In this document: piece by piece, positions 1-9,974 of the stretch
Layout: every line of letters begins with the position of its first letter
Numbering within the stretch: position 1 is the first letter of the stretch
NCBI RefSeq assembly: GCF_000314795.2
Contig: NZ_KB373315.1
Coordinates: 56,001-120,000, forward strand
Source: Streptococcus sp. F0442
GTDB taxonomy: Bacteria; Bacillota; Bacilli; Lactobacillales; Streptococcaceae
Direction: 5' to 3'
DNA length: 64,000 bases
Program-made: the position numbers and the translations under genes
Notes under the pieces: generated by a model
What the model was told of the DNA's origin: nothing
What the model saw: the letters and a program-made list of their open reading frames with translations, nothing else
Database searches by the model: none

Positions 1-1335
1 GGAGACCGTGTAGCTGTTCAGGAGCTTCTGGAAGAACATGGGTTCAAAGAATTGGACTATGAAGAAGAGCAAGTCCCAGCCGTTTACTTGGATCGCCTAG
101 AAAGGGAAATCAAAGAGCAGGAAGCTGTCGTTGCAGCAACCCTAGCAGAGTTACAAGACTCCCAGAAGGAGTTGGACCAACTCAAGTATCAGATGGATTA
201 CTTGTTGAGCTTGGGGGCTCGTGAGGAAGCCAAGTCACTGCTAGCCAGCACGCAAAGTTTGGTAGCCTTAGAGGGTTGGATTGAAACATCGCAAGTGGCC
301 TCGTTACGAGACTTCTTGCAACAAGGCTTTGGTTCTCGGGTCTTACTTGAGACGCGCGATGTGACAGAAAAAGATTGGGATGACGTGCCGATCCAGTTGC
401 GAAATAGCGCCTTGGTAGAGCCTTTTGAATTAGTCACAGAGATGTACGCCCTGCCTAAGTATTACGAGAAAGATCCGACACCGATCGTTTCGCTCTTCTA
501 CTTTGTTTTCTTTGGCATGATGGTCGCAGATATCGGTTATGGATTGTTGCTAACGGTAGCGACAGGCTTTGCCCTCAAAGCTTTCAAACTCAATCCTGGT
601 ACGGCAAAGAATCTTCGATTCTTCAGTCTCCTCGGGATTTCAGTTGCCCTTTGGGGTGTGGTTTATGGCTCTTTCTTTGGATTTGAGATGCCTTTTGCCC
701 TGATCAGTACGACCAGTAACGCCATGACCATCCTGATCCTCTCAGTAGTCTTTGGTTTTGTTACTGTCTTAGTGGGCTTGTTCCTAGGGGGGATGAAAAA
801 TGTCCGCCTCAAAGACTACACGGAAGCCTATAATGCGGGCTTTGCTTGGGTTTTGATCCTACTTGGCTTAATGCTTCTAGCAGTAGGCAATATCTTACCA
901 GGGATGAGCGTCCTAGTTCCGATTGGCAAGTGGCTAGCTATTTTGAATGCCATTGGGATCTTGATTGTTTCCATTGTCAGTGCCAAGAAGCTGTCCGGTT
1001 TAGCGTCTGGTCTCTTTAACCTTTACAATGTCAGTGGCTATATCGGAGACCTGGTCAGTTTCACCCGTTTGATGGCCTTGGGCTTGTCTGGAGCTAGTAT
1101 CGGTTCAGCCTTTAACCTCATTGTCAATCTCTTTCCACCGCTTGGACGGTTTACGGTAGGACTTCTGCTCTTTATTGTCCTTCATGCTATTAATATGTTC
1201 CTGTCCTTCTTGTCAGGATATGTGCATGGAGCCCGTTTGATCTTTGTGGAGTTCTTCGGCAAGTTCTACGAAGGAGGAGGCAAGCCATTTCGTCCTCTCA
1301 AACCTTCTGAACGCTATATTAAAACAAAAAAATAA
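1..1335 (+). CDS. ntpI: V-type ATPase subunit I (a-type stator), 5' end missing
   Basis: Membrane stator subunit of a V-type ATPase; it forms the ion half-channels beside the K ring. The frame is open from the first base, so the start lies outside the window. About 444 residues are visible of the roughly 650 usual for the family. An N-terminal charged coiled-coil stretch is followed by about seven membrane segments from FYFVFFGMMVADIGYG onward. The segment GDLVSFTRLMALGLSG carries the arginine expected to face the ring's carboxylate. It is the first visible gene of an operon in the order I-K-E-C-F-GNAT-A-B-D. Confidence 0.95.
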   Translation, partial: GDRVAVQELLEEHGFKELDYEEEQVPAVYLDRLEREIKEQEAVVAATLAELQDSQKELDQLKYQMDYLLSLGAREEAKSLLASTQSLVALEGWIETSQVASLRDFLQQGFGSRVLLETRDVTEKDWDDVPIQLRNSALVEPFELVTEMYALPKYYEKDPTPIVSLFYFVFFGMMVADIGYGLLLTVATGFALKAFKLNPGTAKNLRFFSLLGISVALWGVVYGSFFGFEMPFALISTTSNAMTILILSVVFGFVTVLVGLFLGGMKNVRLKDYTEAYNAGFAWVLILLGLMLLAVGNILPGMSVLVPIGKWLAILNAIGILIVSIVSAKKLSGLASGLFNLYNVSGYIGDLVSFTRLMALGLSGASIGSAFNLIVNLFPPLGRFTVGLLLFIVLHAINMFLSFLSGYVHGARLIFVEFFGKFYEGGGKPFRPLKPSERYIKTKK

Positions 1336-1845
<510 letters not shown>

Positions 1846-1862
1846 GAACTAGCTTTGATGAA

Positions 1863-1880
1863 TTCGTCTCGCGAGACGAA
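1863..1880. repeat. Perfect 18-bp palindrome between ntpK and ntpE
   Basis: TTCGTCTCGCGAGACGAA is fully self-complementary and sits 18 bases after the ntpK stop, before the ntpE ribosome binding site. It is followed by AAAAAC rather than a U-tract, so it is not a standard terminator. It could stabilise the 3' end of the ntpK message or reduce read-through, fitting the high copy number of K; that role is inference. Confidence 0.6.
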
Positions 1881-1914
1881 AAACAAAAGACGCATGCAAT
1901 AGGAGAAATAACGA

Positions 1915-2505
1915 ATGGATGAACAAACCCAATTAAAGGATTCGATCTTGGCCCAAGCCCACGAAAAAGGGCGTAAACTCTTAGAAGAGGCCAAGGAAAC
2001 CATCCTAAAAGAAGAGACGGCGCAAGAAGATCGTTTGATCCAAGATAAACTCAATCAACGTGCTGAGCAGCTCAAGCGGATTCAACGTCAATTGCAACGT
2101 GAAACCCAACAAATCGAAAATAAAAAACGCCAATCAACCCTTGTCACCAAGCAACGAGTCTTAAAGGATCTCTTTTCAGATGCTTATGAAGCAATGGCGG
2201 CTTGGCCCCTTGACAAGGAAATGCAGTTTGTAGATGCGATTTTAGACCGCTATCAAGGGCAAGTTGTGACTCTGACCTTTGGGGCGGTGAGTGCTAGCAA
2301 ATTTGATTCAGCAGCTCTCGATAGATTGAAGCAGACTCATCAGAATGTGACAGTTGCAGATGCGACGATCCCAGCTCAAGCAGGTTTTGTCTTGTCGGTT
2401 GGGAAGATTGATGACAACTATCTCTACCGTGATTTGGTGGATTCCATTTGGGAGCAAGAAAGCTACCAGATGGCAGCCAGCATTTTCACAGATGAAGAGA
2501 ACTAG
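1915..2505 (+). CDS. ntpE: V-type ATPase subunit E (peripheral stalk)
   Basis: A 196-residue peripheral stalk protein. The first half is a long, highly charged helix rich in Lys, Glu and Gln (about residues 5-90), the coiled coil that holds the V1 head against rotation. The C-terminal half (about 100-196) is a mixed globular domain. The ATG is preceded by AGGAGAAATAACG. The gene starts after the palindrome that follows ntpK and ends nine bases before ntpC. Confidence 0.92.
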   Translation: MDEQTQLKDSILAQAHEKGRKLLEEAKETILKEETAQEDRLIQDKLNQRAEQLKRIQRQLQRETQQIENKKRQSTLVTKQRVLKDLFSDAYEAMAAWPLDKEMQFVDAILDRYQGQVVTLTFGAVSASKFDSAALDRLKQTHQNVTVADATIPAQAGFVLSVGKIDDNYLYRDLVDSIWEQESYQMAASIFTDEEN

Positions 2506-2514
2506 GAGGTTGCA

Positions 2515-3534
2515 ATGAGCGAACGGACCTATTCTCAAGTCAATACAGGAATCAGCGTACGTGAGGCTAGTTTTGTCAGTCCCAGTCAGTTCGAGCAGTT
2601 GCTTGCAAGTCCCTCCAGTGAGAGTCGAGAAGGCTTGCTGCAAGGAACGTCCTATGCTCTAGATAGCCAGGAGATCAAGGATTTAGCAGCCCTTGAAGCC
2701 CGCCTGATGGCAGCCTTGTTGGCAGAATACCAATGGGCTTTTGAGGTAAGCCCTCAGTCAGACCTGGTTAGCCTTTTTACCTTGAAGTACACCTATCACA
2801 ATCTCAAGGTTTATCTAAAACACAAGGCGACAGAGCGCAAGTTGGGACATTTATTGATCCCTATCGGTCCTTATTCTCTCGATGTGCTCGAGCATTTGGT
2901 GGCGACCTTTTCTGCGGAGCATTGTCCAGCCTTTATGGCGGAAGAAGTGGCTGCAACCTGGCAAGAATTCCAAGACTATCAGGACTTGCGGGTTCTCGAA
3001 ATCGGGATGGACTTAGCTTATTTTAAACACCTGAGATACTTAGGGGACAGCCTAGATCATCCGATTCTGAAGCAGTTAGTGGACGTGACCATTGACTTTT
3101 ACAATGCGATTACGGTCAAGCGGGCCTTGGATCAGCAAAAACCGCATAGTTTCATGCACCAATTGCTCTCAGATGAAGGGAGTCTCAGTGCCCATCAGGT
3201 GATCGACCTGCTAGAATCGGGTCAGTGGTTGACCTGGTTTTATCAAATCAATCCGCTGGACTACGATCTTGCCTTAGAGACTTATGAAGAAAAGATGCGC
3301 ACCGGTCAACTAAGGACCGTAGAGTTGGAGTATTTAGAAAGTTTGGTGAAATTCAGTCTTCTAGACGCTGGCCGTTTTGAAGTCGATGGACCCCTACCCC
3401 TTGTCCGTTACCTTTACGGAAAAGAGTTAGAAGTGACCAACCTTCGTTTGGTCCTCTCTGGTTTGGACAATGGTTTTCCGCTAGCAGACATCAAAGAAAG
3501 GATGAGACCGATTTATGGACAAACAGACCTATAA
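2515..3534 (+). CDS. ntpC: V-type ATPase subunit C (d-type rotor socket)
   Basis: A 339-residue subunit that couples the central stalk to the membrane ring (the d subunit in other nomenclatures). It is almost entirely helical and soluble, with scattered motifs such as EARLMAALLAEYQW and FFNA-like helical repeats (DFYNAITVKRALDQ). The ATG follows GGAGGTTGCA. Its 3' end overlaps the ntpF start by 20 bases, suggesting translational coupling. Confidence 0.92.
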   Translation: MSERTYSQVNTGISVREASFVSPSQFEQLLASPSSESREGLLQGTSYALDSQEIKDLAALEARLMAALLAEYQWAFEVSPQSDLVSLFTLKYTYHNLKVYLKHKATERKLGHLLIPIGPYSLDVLEHLVATFSAEHCPAFMAEEVAATWQEFQDYQDLRVLEIGMDLAYFKHLRYLGDSLDHPILKQLVDVTIDFYNAITVKRALDQQKPHSFMHQLLSDEGSLSAHQVIDLLESGQWLTWFYQINPLDYDLALETYEEKMRTGQLRTVELEYLESLVKFSLLDAGRFEVDGPLPLVRYLYGKELEVTNLRLVLSGLDNGFPLADIKERMRPIYGQTDL

Positions 3535-3835
3535 GATCGCCGTTGTGGGCAATCGGGACGCCATCCTTCCTTTTCGCCTGATTGGCTTTCAAACCTATCC
3601 GGTCACAGAGCCGCAAGAAGCGATCAATACCTTGCGAAAACTCAGTCGGGAAAACTTCGGGATTATCTACCTGACAGAGGATATAGCTCAGGCCATTCCA
3701 GATACAGTGGCTTTTTACGACCAGCAGCTGACACCGGCTCTGATCCTTATACCGACCCATAGAGGAACTACAGGACTGGGCCAACAGCGAATTCGGGACA
3801 ATGTCGAAAAGGCAGTAGGACAGGATATTTTATGA
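3515..3835 (+). CDS. ntpF: V-type ATPase subunit F (central stalk)
   Basis: A 106-residue small rotor subunit that binds subunit D. The N-terminal strand KIAVVGNRDAILPFRLIGF and the following FGIIYLTEDIAQ match the Rossmann-like fold of the family (called NtpG in E. hirae). It overlaps ntpC upstream by 20 bases. Its TGA stop overlaps the ATG of the next gene, a GNAT acetyltransferase, as ATGA. Confidence 0.92.
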   Translation: MDKQTYKIAVVGNRDAILPFRLIGFQTYPVTEPQEAINTLRKLSRENFGIIYLTEDIAQAIPDTVAFYDQQLTPALILIPTHRGTTGLGQQRIRDNVEKAVGQDIL

Positions 3836-4536
3836 GAACAAATGAATTTGGCCAAGCGATTGGCGATGCACTGCCGGATTTTACACCGGGTCGTCTGCCA
3901 GCTATTGATCGGATCGAGGGTCGCTATACCGTGATCGAGCGCCTCTCAAAAGAAAAACATGGAGCAGATCTTTATCAGGTCTACGGGCCGGACTCTCCAG
4001 CAGCGATGTGGACCTTTCTGTTCAAAGGTCCTGCCCGCAATGAAGAGGAGTGGGACCGCTTATTAGATGATCTCATGACAGATCAAGGTCGCTTTTACTA
4101 TGCGATTGTAGACAAAGATTCAGGCAAGGCTTTGGGGACTTTCTCTCTCATGCGGATCGATCAAGCTAATCGGGTAATCGAAGTCGGAGCAGTCACCTAC
4201 TCACCAGCGCTCCAAAAAACACGCATGGCTACGGAAGCCCAGTATCTGTTAGCGCGCTACGTGTTTGAAGATTTAGGCTACCGCCGCTATGAGTGGAAAT
4301 TCGATGCCTTAAACCAAGCATCTCGCAAAGCAGCTGAGCGCTTAGGGTTCACCTATGAAGGCTGTTTCCGTCAGGCCGTTGTTTATAAAGGTCGGACTCG
4401 AGATACAGATTGGTTGTCTATCATTGACCAAGAATGGCCAGCAATCAAAGAGCGCTTCGAAGCCTGGTTGGATCCAACTAATTTCGATGCCAATGGCCAA
4501 CAAAAGCAAGCTCTAAGAGAGATAGCACAAAAGTAA
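3832..4536 (+). CDS. GNAT-family N-acetyltransferase (RimJ/RimL type) inside the ATPase operon
   Basis: A 234-residue Acetyltransf_3-type protein predicted to transfer acetyl from acetyl-CoA to an amine; the substrate is unknown. The core spans about residues 70-190. EVGAVTYSPALQKTRMATEA is the acetyl-CoA-binding region, and ALNQASRKAAERLGFTYEG is the usual C-terminal RimJ/RimL signature. It overlaps ntpF by four bases and ends 33 bases before ntpA, so it is co-transcribed with ATPase genes. It is not an ATPase subunit. Whether it modifies the enzyme is unknown. Confidence 0.88.
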   Translation: MRTNEFGQAIGDALPDFTPGRLPAIDRIEGRYTVIERLSKEKHGADLYQVYGPDSPAAMWTFLFKGPARNEEEWDRLLDDLMTDQGRFYYAIVDKDSGKALGTFSLMRIDQANRVIEVGAVTYSPALQKTRMATEAQYLLARYVFEDLGYRRYEWKFDALNQASRKAAERLGFTYEGCFRQAVVYKGRTRDTDWLSIIDQEWPAIKERFEAWLDPTNFDANGQQKQALREIAQK

Positions 4537-4569
4537 AACAAAGAAACAAAGGATTCCCAGGAGGAATAC

Positions 4570-6360
4570 ATGACTCAAGGAAAAATTATCAAAGTTTCCG
4601 GTCCCTTGGTGGTTGCATCAGGGATGCAGGAGGCCAATATCCAAGACATTTGCCGGGTCGGCGATCTTGGTTTGATTGGCGAAATTATTGAGATGCGGCG
4701 GGATGAAGCCTCTATCCAAGTATACGAAGAAACATCTGGAGTCGGTCCAGGAGAACCAGTGGTAACAACTGGAGCTCCCCTTTCTGTCGAGTTGGGACCA
4801 GGCTTGATCTCTCAGATGTTTGACGGGATCCAACGCCCCTTGGAACGTTTCCAAGAAGTCACCGCCAGCGATTTTTTGGTTCGTGGGGTGCAAGTTCCTA
4901 ATCTAGATCGTGACACCAAATGGACCTTCGAACCAAGCGTAGCAGAAGGAACTGAGGTAGTCGCAGGAGACATCGTCGGTACGGTCCAGGAAACCAATAT
5001 GGTGGAACACCGCATCATGGTACCGTTTGGTGTGAGTGGACGTGTGACCAAGATCGCAGCAGGTTCTTACACAGTGGAAGAGCCGGTCTATGAGATCGAG
5101 CAGGCAGATGGTAGCCTCTTTACCGGAACCTTGATGCAAAAATGGCCGGTTCGTCGAGGCCGTCCCTTTGCACAAAAACTGATTCCGGTAGAGCCTTTGG
5201 TCACAGGTCAACGGGTCATTGATACCTTCTTCCCTGTAACAAAAGGTGGAGCTGCAGCTGTACCCGGTCCTTTCGGAGCTGGGAAAACAGTTGTGCAACA
5301 CCAGGTGGCTAAGTTTGCCAATGTGGATATCGTGATTTACGTTGGTTGTGGGGAACGTGGGAATGAAATGACGGACGTTCTGAATGAATTTCCTGAATTG
5401 ATTGATCCAACGACTGGTCAATCCATTATGCAACGGACCGTTCTGATCGCCAACACTTCGAACATGCCAGTAGCGGCGCGGGAAGCGTCCATCTATACAG
5501 GGATCACCATTGCGGAATATTTCCGTGATATGGGCTATTCCGTTGCCATCATGGCCGATTCGACATCGCGCTGGGCAGAAGCTCTTCGTGAAATGTCTGG
5601 TCGTCTAGAAGAAATGCCAGGGGATGAAGGCTACCCGGCCTACCTTGGTAGCCGGATTGCTGAGTACTACGAACGGGCCGGTCGAGTCAAGACACTTGGA
5701 ACCACTGCGCGTGAAGGCTCTATTACAGCGATCGGTGCCGTTTCCCCTCCAGGTGGAGATATTTCAGAGCCGGTAACGCAAAATACCTTGCGGATCGTTA
5801 AGGTTTTCTGGGGACTGGATGCTCAATTGGCCCAACGCCGCCATTTCCCAGCCATCAACTGGTTGAGTTCTTATTCCCTTTACCAAGATGAAGTTGGTCG
5901 CTATATCGATCTACATGAACAAATCAGCTGGTCTGAAAAAGTGACCCGTGCCATGAACTTGCTTCAAAAGGAAAGTGAACTGCAAGAAATTGTGCGTTTG
6001 GTTGGTCTGGATTCCTTGTCTGAAAAAGACCGCTTAACCATGAATGCGGCCAAGATGATCCGCGAAGACTACCTGCAACAAAATGCCTTTGATGAGGTCG
6101 ATACCTATACCTCTTTCAGCAAGCAGGTAGCCTTGTTGACCAACATTTTAACCTTTGACCAAGAAAGTCAAAAAGCACTAGAATTGGGGGCTTACTTCAC
6201 AGAAATCATGGAAGGAACCGTAACTCTTCGAGACCGTATTGCCCGGAGTAAGTTCATCCATGAGGACCAGTTGGAAACCATTAAAGCCTTGAAAGAAGAA
6301 ATCGTAGAAACCCTACACCAAATCGTAGCCCAAGGAGGAGTAGACAATGAGCGTGATTAA
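4570..6360 (+). CDS. ntpA: V-type ATPase catalytic subunit A
   Basis: The 596-residue catalytic subunit. The P-loop [15 protein letters not shown] is near residue 233 and [11 protein letters not shown] carries the catalytic-site glutamate region. The long insertion (about residues 110-200) distinguishes A subunits from F-type beta subunits. [18 protein letters not shown] is the conserved arginine-rich switch region. A strong AGGAGGAATAC precedes the ATG. The stop overlaps the ntpB start by 14 bases. Confidence 0.97.
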   Translation: MTQGKIIKVSGPLVVASGMQEANIQDICRVGDLGLIGEIIEMRRDEASIQVYEETSGVGPGEPVVTTGAPLSVELGPGLISQMFDGIQRPLERFQEVTASDFLVRGVQVPNLDRDTKWTFEPSVAEGTEVVAGDIVGTVQETNMVEHRIMVPFGVSGRVTKIAAGSYTVEEPVYEIEQADGSLFTGTLMQKWPVRRGRPFAQKLIPVEPLVTGQRVIDTFFPVTKGGAAAVPGPFGAGKTVVQHQVAKFANVDIVIYVGCGERGNEMTDVLNEFPELIDPTTGQSIMQRTVLIANTSNMPVAAREASIYTGITIAEYFRDMGYSVAIMADSTSRWAEALREMSGRLEEMPGDEGYPAYLGSRIAEYYERAGRVKTLGTTAREGSITAIGAVSPPGGDISEPVTQNTLRIVKVFWGLDAQLAQRRHFPAINWLSSYSLYQDEVGRYIDLHEQISWSEKVTRAMNLLQKESELQEIVRLVGLDSLSEKDRLTMNAAKMIREDYLQQNAFDEVDTYTSFSKQVALLTNILTFDQESQKALELGAYFTEIMEGTVTLRDRIARSKFIHEDQLETIKALKEEIVETLHQIVAQGGVDNERD

Positions 6361-7732
6361 AGAATACCGTACTGTCAGCGAAGTTGTTGGCCCCTTGATG
6401 ATTGTCGATCAGGTCGAGGGGGTTCACTACAATGAACTCGTAGAAATCAAGCTCCATGACGGAACAACCCGTCAGGGACAAGTCCTCGAAGTCCAAGAAG
6501 ACAAGGCCATGGTCCAGCTCTTTGAAGGATCTAGCGGGATCAACTTGGAAAAAGCCAAGGTTCGTTTTACCGGACGTCCCCTAGAACTTCCTGTATCTGA
6601 AGACATGGTGGGACGCATCTTTAACGGGATGGGCAAACCCATCGATGGCGGTCCAGAGATTATCCCAGAGAAGTACTTGGACATTGATGGTCAAGCCATC
6701 AACCCTGTTTCACGGGACTATCCGGATGAATTTATCCAGACAGGGATCTCAGCTATTGACCATTTGAATACCTTGGTTCGGGGTCAAAAACTCCCAGTCT
6801 TCTCAGGTTCTGGTCTTCCTCACAAGGAGTTGGCGGCTCAGATTGCTCGTCAAGCGACGGTGCTTAATTCGGAGGAAAACTTCGCCGTGGTCTTTGCGGC
6901 CATGGGAATTACCTTTGAAGAAGCCGAGTTCTTTATGAACGACCTGCGGGAGACAGGTGCGATTGACCGCTCTGTTCTCTTCATCAACCTAGCCAATGAC
7001 CCAGCTATCGAGCGGATTGCGACCCCTCGGATCGCCTTGACCGCTGCCGAATATTTGGCTTATGAAAAAGATATGCACGTCTTGGTTATTATGACCGACA
7101 TGACCAACTACTGTGAAGCCCTTCGGGAAGTATCTGCTGCCCGCCGGGAAGTTCCAGGACGTCGGGGCTATCCAGGCTACCTTTATACCAACCTCTCAAC
7201 CCTCTACGAACGTGCAGGACGCTTGGTTGGAAAGAAAGGATCTGTGACCCAAATTCCGATCCTATCCATGCCAGAAGATGACATCACCCACCCCATCCCT
7301 GACTTGACAGGCTACATCACCGAAGGTCAGATTATTCTGTCCCGCGATCTCTACAATAGTGGTTACCGCCCACCGATTAATGTTCTTCCATCCCTTTCTC
7401 GTTTGAAGGACAAGGGTTCTGGTGAAGGCAAAACTCGGGAAGACCATGCGGCGACCATGAACCAGCTCTTTGCGGCCTACGCCCAAGGAAAACAAGCCAA
7501 AGAACTGGCTGTAGTACTGGGGGAGTCTGCCTTGTCCGATACCGACAAGCTCTATGTCAAATTTACCGATCGCTTTGAGCAAGAATACATCAATCAAGGT
7601 TTCACTACCAATCGGACGATTGAGGAAAGTTTGGATCTCGGTTGGGAACTCTTATCCATCCTTCCACGAACAGAGCTTAAACGGATAAAGGATGAGATGA
7701 TTGACAAGTATCTGCCAAACAAAGAGGACTAG
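6347..7732 (+). CDS. ntpB: V-type ATPase regulatory subunit B
   Basis: The 461-residue non-catalytic partner of subunit A in the A3B3 head. In place of a P-loop it has [18 protein letters not shown], as expected for B subunits. [20 protein letters not shown] and [20 protein letters not shown] are family hallmarks and contribute the arginine finger to the A-subunit site. The start lies inside the end of ntpA, and AAGGAGGAG precedes the ATG. Confidence 0.97.
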   Translation: MSVIKEYRTVSEVVGPLMIVDQVEGVHYNELVEIKLHDGTTRQGQVLEVQEDKAMVQLFEGSSGINLEKAKVRFTGRPLELPVSEDMVGRIFNGMGKPIDGGPEIIPEKYLDIDGQAINPVSRDYPDEFIQTGISAIDHLNTLVRGQKLPVFSGSGLPHKELAAQIARQATVLNSEENFAVVFAAMGITFEEAEFFMNDLRETGAIDRSVLFINLANDPAIERIATPRIALTAAEYLAYEKDMHVLVIMTDMTNYCEALREVSAARREVPGRRGYPGYLYTNLSTLYERAGRLVGKKGSVTQIPILSMPEDDITHPIPDLTGYITEGQIILSRDLYNSGYRPPINVLPSLSRLKDKGSGEGKTREDHAATMNQLFAAYAQGKQAKELAVVLGESALSDTDKLYVKFTDRFEQEYINQGFTTNRTIEESLDLGWELLSILPRTELKRIKDEMIDKYLPNKED

Positions 7733-7735
7733 CCT

Positions 7736-8359
7736 ATGGCACGATTAAATGTAAAACCAACTCGGATGGAGCTTAATATTCTCAAAGAGCGCCTCAAGAC
7801 AGCAACCCGGGGGCACAAGTTGCTCAAGGATAAGCGGGATGAACTCATGCGTCGTTTTATAGAAGCTGTGCGTGAGAATAATCGTCTGCGCCAAAAGGTG
7901 GAGGCAGCACTTGTGGGCAATATGCAAGATTTCGTCATGGCCAAGTCCTTAGAGAGCGACCTCATGGTGGAAGAAATCTTTGCTGTGCCAACCCGTGAAG
8001 TCTCTCTTCATATCGAAGAAGAAAATGTCATGAGTGTGCGCGTGCCCAAGCTTCATGCTCGTATCGATAATCCATACGGAGATGATGAAGGAGATGTGGT
8101 CTATAGCTACCTAGCATCCAACAGTCAAATGGATAGTACCATTCAAGAAATGGGAGCACTCCTCCCAGATTTGCTTAAATTAGCGGAAATCGAAAAAAGT
8201 TGCCAACTCATGGCAGACGAAATCGAGAAAACCCGTCGTCGAGTGAATGGACTCGAGTATGCGACGATCCCAGACCTCAAAGAGACCATCTACTATATCG
8301 AAATGAAACTCGAAGAAGCCGAACGCGCCAACCTCGTCAGAATCATGAAGGTGAAGTAA
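7736..8359 (+). CDS. ntpD: V-type ATPase subunit D (central shaft)
   Basis: The 207-residue rotor shaft. N-terminal [18 protein letters not shown] and C-terminal [20 protein letters not shown] are the two halves of the long coiled-coil hairpin typical of the family. The ATG is three bases after the ntpB stop. It is the last gene of the operon, followed by a strong hairpin terminator. Confidence 0.96.
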   Translation: MARLNVKPTRMELNILKERLKTATRGHKLLKDKRDELMRRFIEAVRENNRLRQKVEAALVGNMQDFVMAKSLESDLMVEEIFAVPTREVSLHIEEENVMSVRVPKLHARIDNPYGDDEGDVVYSYLASNSQMDSTIQEMGALLPDLLKLAEIEKSCQLMADEIEKTRRRVNGLEYATIPDLKETIYYIEMKLEEAERANLVRIMKVK

Positions 8360-8395
8360 GATACAAAGCCGTTAAGCAACTCAAAGGAAAATAGG

Positions 8396-8433
8396 AAATC
8401 CAACGACGAAGCACCAGCTTCGTCGTTGGATTT
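8396..8433 (+). terminator. Rho-independent terminator of the ntp operon
   Basis: ATCCAACGACGAAGC, loop ACCA, then its exact complement form a 15-bp stem, followed by TTTATCTTTT. It lies 37 bases after the ntpD stop. Confidence 0.9.
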
Positions 8434-8485
8434 ATCTTTTTCCAAAGAGTTGTAGGCGTGTTCAATTGCTTTATACATACAAGAA

Positions 8486-8522
8486 CCTCATCTAGGAACC
8501 GCTCCTGGATGAGGCTTTTTTT
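8486..8522. terminator. Second hairpin terminator
   Basis: CCTCATCTAGGA and TCCTGGATGAGG form a 12-bp stem (one G-U pair) with a CCGC-type loop, followed by CTTTTTTT on the plus strand. It may end read-through from ntpD or a short transcript. Confidence 0.75.
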
Positions 8523-8558
8523 GCACCCTGGAACTCTTCTTCCAGCACCTTATTTTTA

Positions 8559-8575
8559 TGTTACTAGTTTGTAAC
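8559..8575 (+). promoter_or_regulatory. WalR (VicR) binding site upstream of the LysM gene
   Basis: TGTTAC-TAGTT-TGTAAC matches the published WalR/VicR consensus (TGTWAH-N5-TGTWAH) at every defined position. It lies about 85-100 bases before a plausible extended -10 (TGATAAGAT, 8660-8668). LysM and cell-wall hydrolase genes are classic members of the VicRK regulon in streptococci, so control of the 8733 gene is a well-founded inference. Confidence 0.75.
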
Positions 8576-8732
8576 AATGTGACAAGAAAGACGAAATGTT
8601 ACAAGAAAAATACAGTTTTGTTAAATAGCCAAAAAAGGCCTTTAATTATTTTTAAATTGTGATAAGATAGTATAGTAGTTCATTTGCCCAAGATAATCTT
8701 GAGCAAAATACAAAGAAAAAAGAGGATAAAAG

Positions 8733-9884
8733 ATGAAATTAAAAGTTAATACGAAAGCCTTGATCGCTTCAACAGTAGCTCTTGCAGTGATTCCATTTAC
8801 AAAAGCCACTGCAGAAACACTCGAAGATTGGGTAGCTCGTTCAGTAGATGAAATCAAACATGATATCCAACAAAGTGGTGAAAACCAACAAACCTATACT
8901 GTTAAATACGGTGATACATTGAGCTCTATCGCAGAAGCGCTTGGAATCGATGTTCATGTGTTGGCAAACTTGAACAACATCAGTAACATGGATTTGATCT
9001 ACCCAGGTACTGTTTTGAAAACAACAGTAAATGATCAAAAAGAAGTAACTTCAGTTGAAATCCAAACTCCTCAAGTAGGTTCGACAGACACAACAGTTGC
9101 AAGTGCTGACTTGACAACGAATCAAGTGACAGTTGCTGATCAAACAGTCGCTGTAAACGATCTGTCAAAACCAGTGAATGAAGATAACAAAGCTGTACCA
9201 GTTGCGCCAGCAGCAGAAACTCCAGCAGCTCCTGCAGTAGAAGAAGCCCCAGCACAACCAGCTGAAGCTCCTGTTGTTGAAGTTCCAGCAGCAGAAACTC
9301 CAGCACAACCAGTTGTTCCAGAAACACCAAGCTACGGTGCTCCAGCTGTGAATGTTGAAATTCAAAATCAAGAAGCGCCAGCAGCTCCTCAAGCAGCCCC
9401 AGTGGCAGAAACTCCAGCAGAAGCGCCAGCAGCTCCTGCAGTAGAAGAAGCCCCAGCACAACCAGCAGCAGAAACTCCAGCCACACCTGAAGTGCAACCA
9501 TTAGCATCAACTCCAACAAGTGGAAATACTATTCCAACTGATCCAAACCTTCAACCACAGGCTGAAGCTTTCCGTCAAGAAGTTGCAGCGAAATTCGGCA
9601 TCACCAACATCGGTGGTTACCGTGCAGGAGATCCAGATGATCATGGTAAAGGACTTGCAGTAGACGTTATGGTTCCTACAAATTCAGAACTTGGAGATCA
9701 AGTTGCGCAATATGCGATTGATAACATGGACCGTGCAGGTATCTCATATATTATCTGGAAACAACAATTCTATATGCCAGTAAATAATATTTACGGACCA
9801 GCTAACACTTGGAATCAAATGCCAGACCGTGGTGATGACACAGCAAACCACAACGACCACGTGCATATCTCATTTAACGGATAA
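8733..9884 (+). CDS. Secreted LysM-domain cell-wall protein
   Basis: A 383-residue exported protein. Residues 1-27 are a signal peptide (basic start, hydrophobic core, cleavage near KATAET). One LysM peptidoglycan-binding domain spans about 54-98 (YTVKYGDTLSSIAEALGIDV to YPGTVL). A long Ala/Pro/Glu/Val-rich linker follows (about 150-265) with imperfect internal repeats of the type EAPAAPAVEEAPAQPA. The C-terminal domain (about 270-383) contains GGYRAGDPDDHGKGLAVDVM and NHNDHVHISFNG, the metal-ligand-like pattern of ARB-07466-type M15-like domains. It resembles the VicR-regulated pneumococcal LysM protein. A wall-remodelling role is inferred; catalysis is not proven. Confidence 0.88.
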   Translation: MKLKVNTKALIASTVALAVIPFTKATAETLEDWVARSVDEIKHDIQQSGENQQTYTVKYGDTLSSIAEALGIDVHVLANLNNISNMDLIYPGTVLKTTVNDQKEVTSVEIQTPQVGSTDTTVASADLTTNQVTVADQTVAVNDLSKPVNEDNKAVPVAPAAETPAAPAVEEAPAQPAEAPVVEVPAAETPAQPVVPETPSYGAPAVNVEIQNQEAPAAPQAAPVAETPAEAPAAPAVEEAPAQPAAETPATPEVQPLASTPTSGNTIPTDPNLQPQAEAFRQEVAAKFGITNIGGYRAGDPDDHGKGLAVDVMVPTNSELGDQVAQYAIDNMDRAGISYIIWKQQFYMPVNNIYGPANTWNQMPDRGDDTANHNDHVHISFNG

Positions 9885-9893
9885 TAAACCATT

Positions 9894-9922
9894 GAACTAG
9901 GCCTAGTGCCTAGTTCTTTTTT
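9894..9922 (+). terminator. Terminator of the LysM gene
   Basis: GAACTAGGC and GCCTAGTTC form a 9-bp stem around a short loop, followed by TTTTTTG, eight bases after the stop codon. Confidence 0.9.
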
Positions 9923-9929
9923 GTATTTT

Positions 9930-9966
9930 TTAAAAAAGAAAGGCTGGAACACGAATGCTCCAACCA
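9930..9966 (-). terminator. Terminator of the MFS transporter gene
   Basis: On the minus strand GGTTGGAGCA and TGTTCCAGCC pair with two G-U pairs and are followed by TTTCTTTTTT. It sits just downstream of the minus-strand stop at 9975, convergent with the LysM terminator. Confidence 0.75.
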
Positions 9967-9974
9967 GAATGAAA

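Noticed and set aside
8200..8394. 64-codon frame overlapping the end of ntpD.
   Set aside because: Shadow frame of ntpD, running to the terminator.
9165..9519. Long minus-strand frames opposite the LysM gene, rich in Leu or Cys/Trp.
   Set aside because: They mirror the Ala/Pro/Glu repeat linker of the LysM protein and have no start signals.
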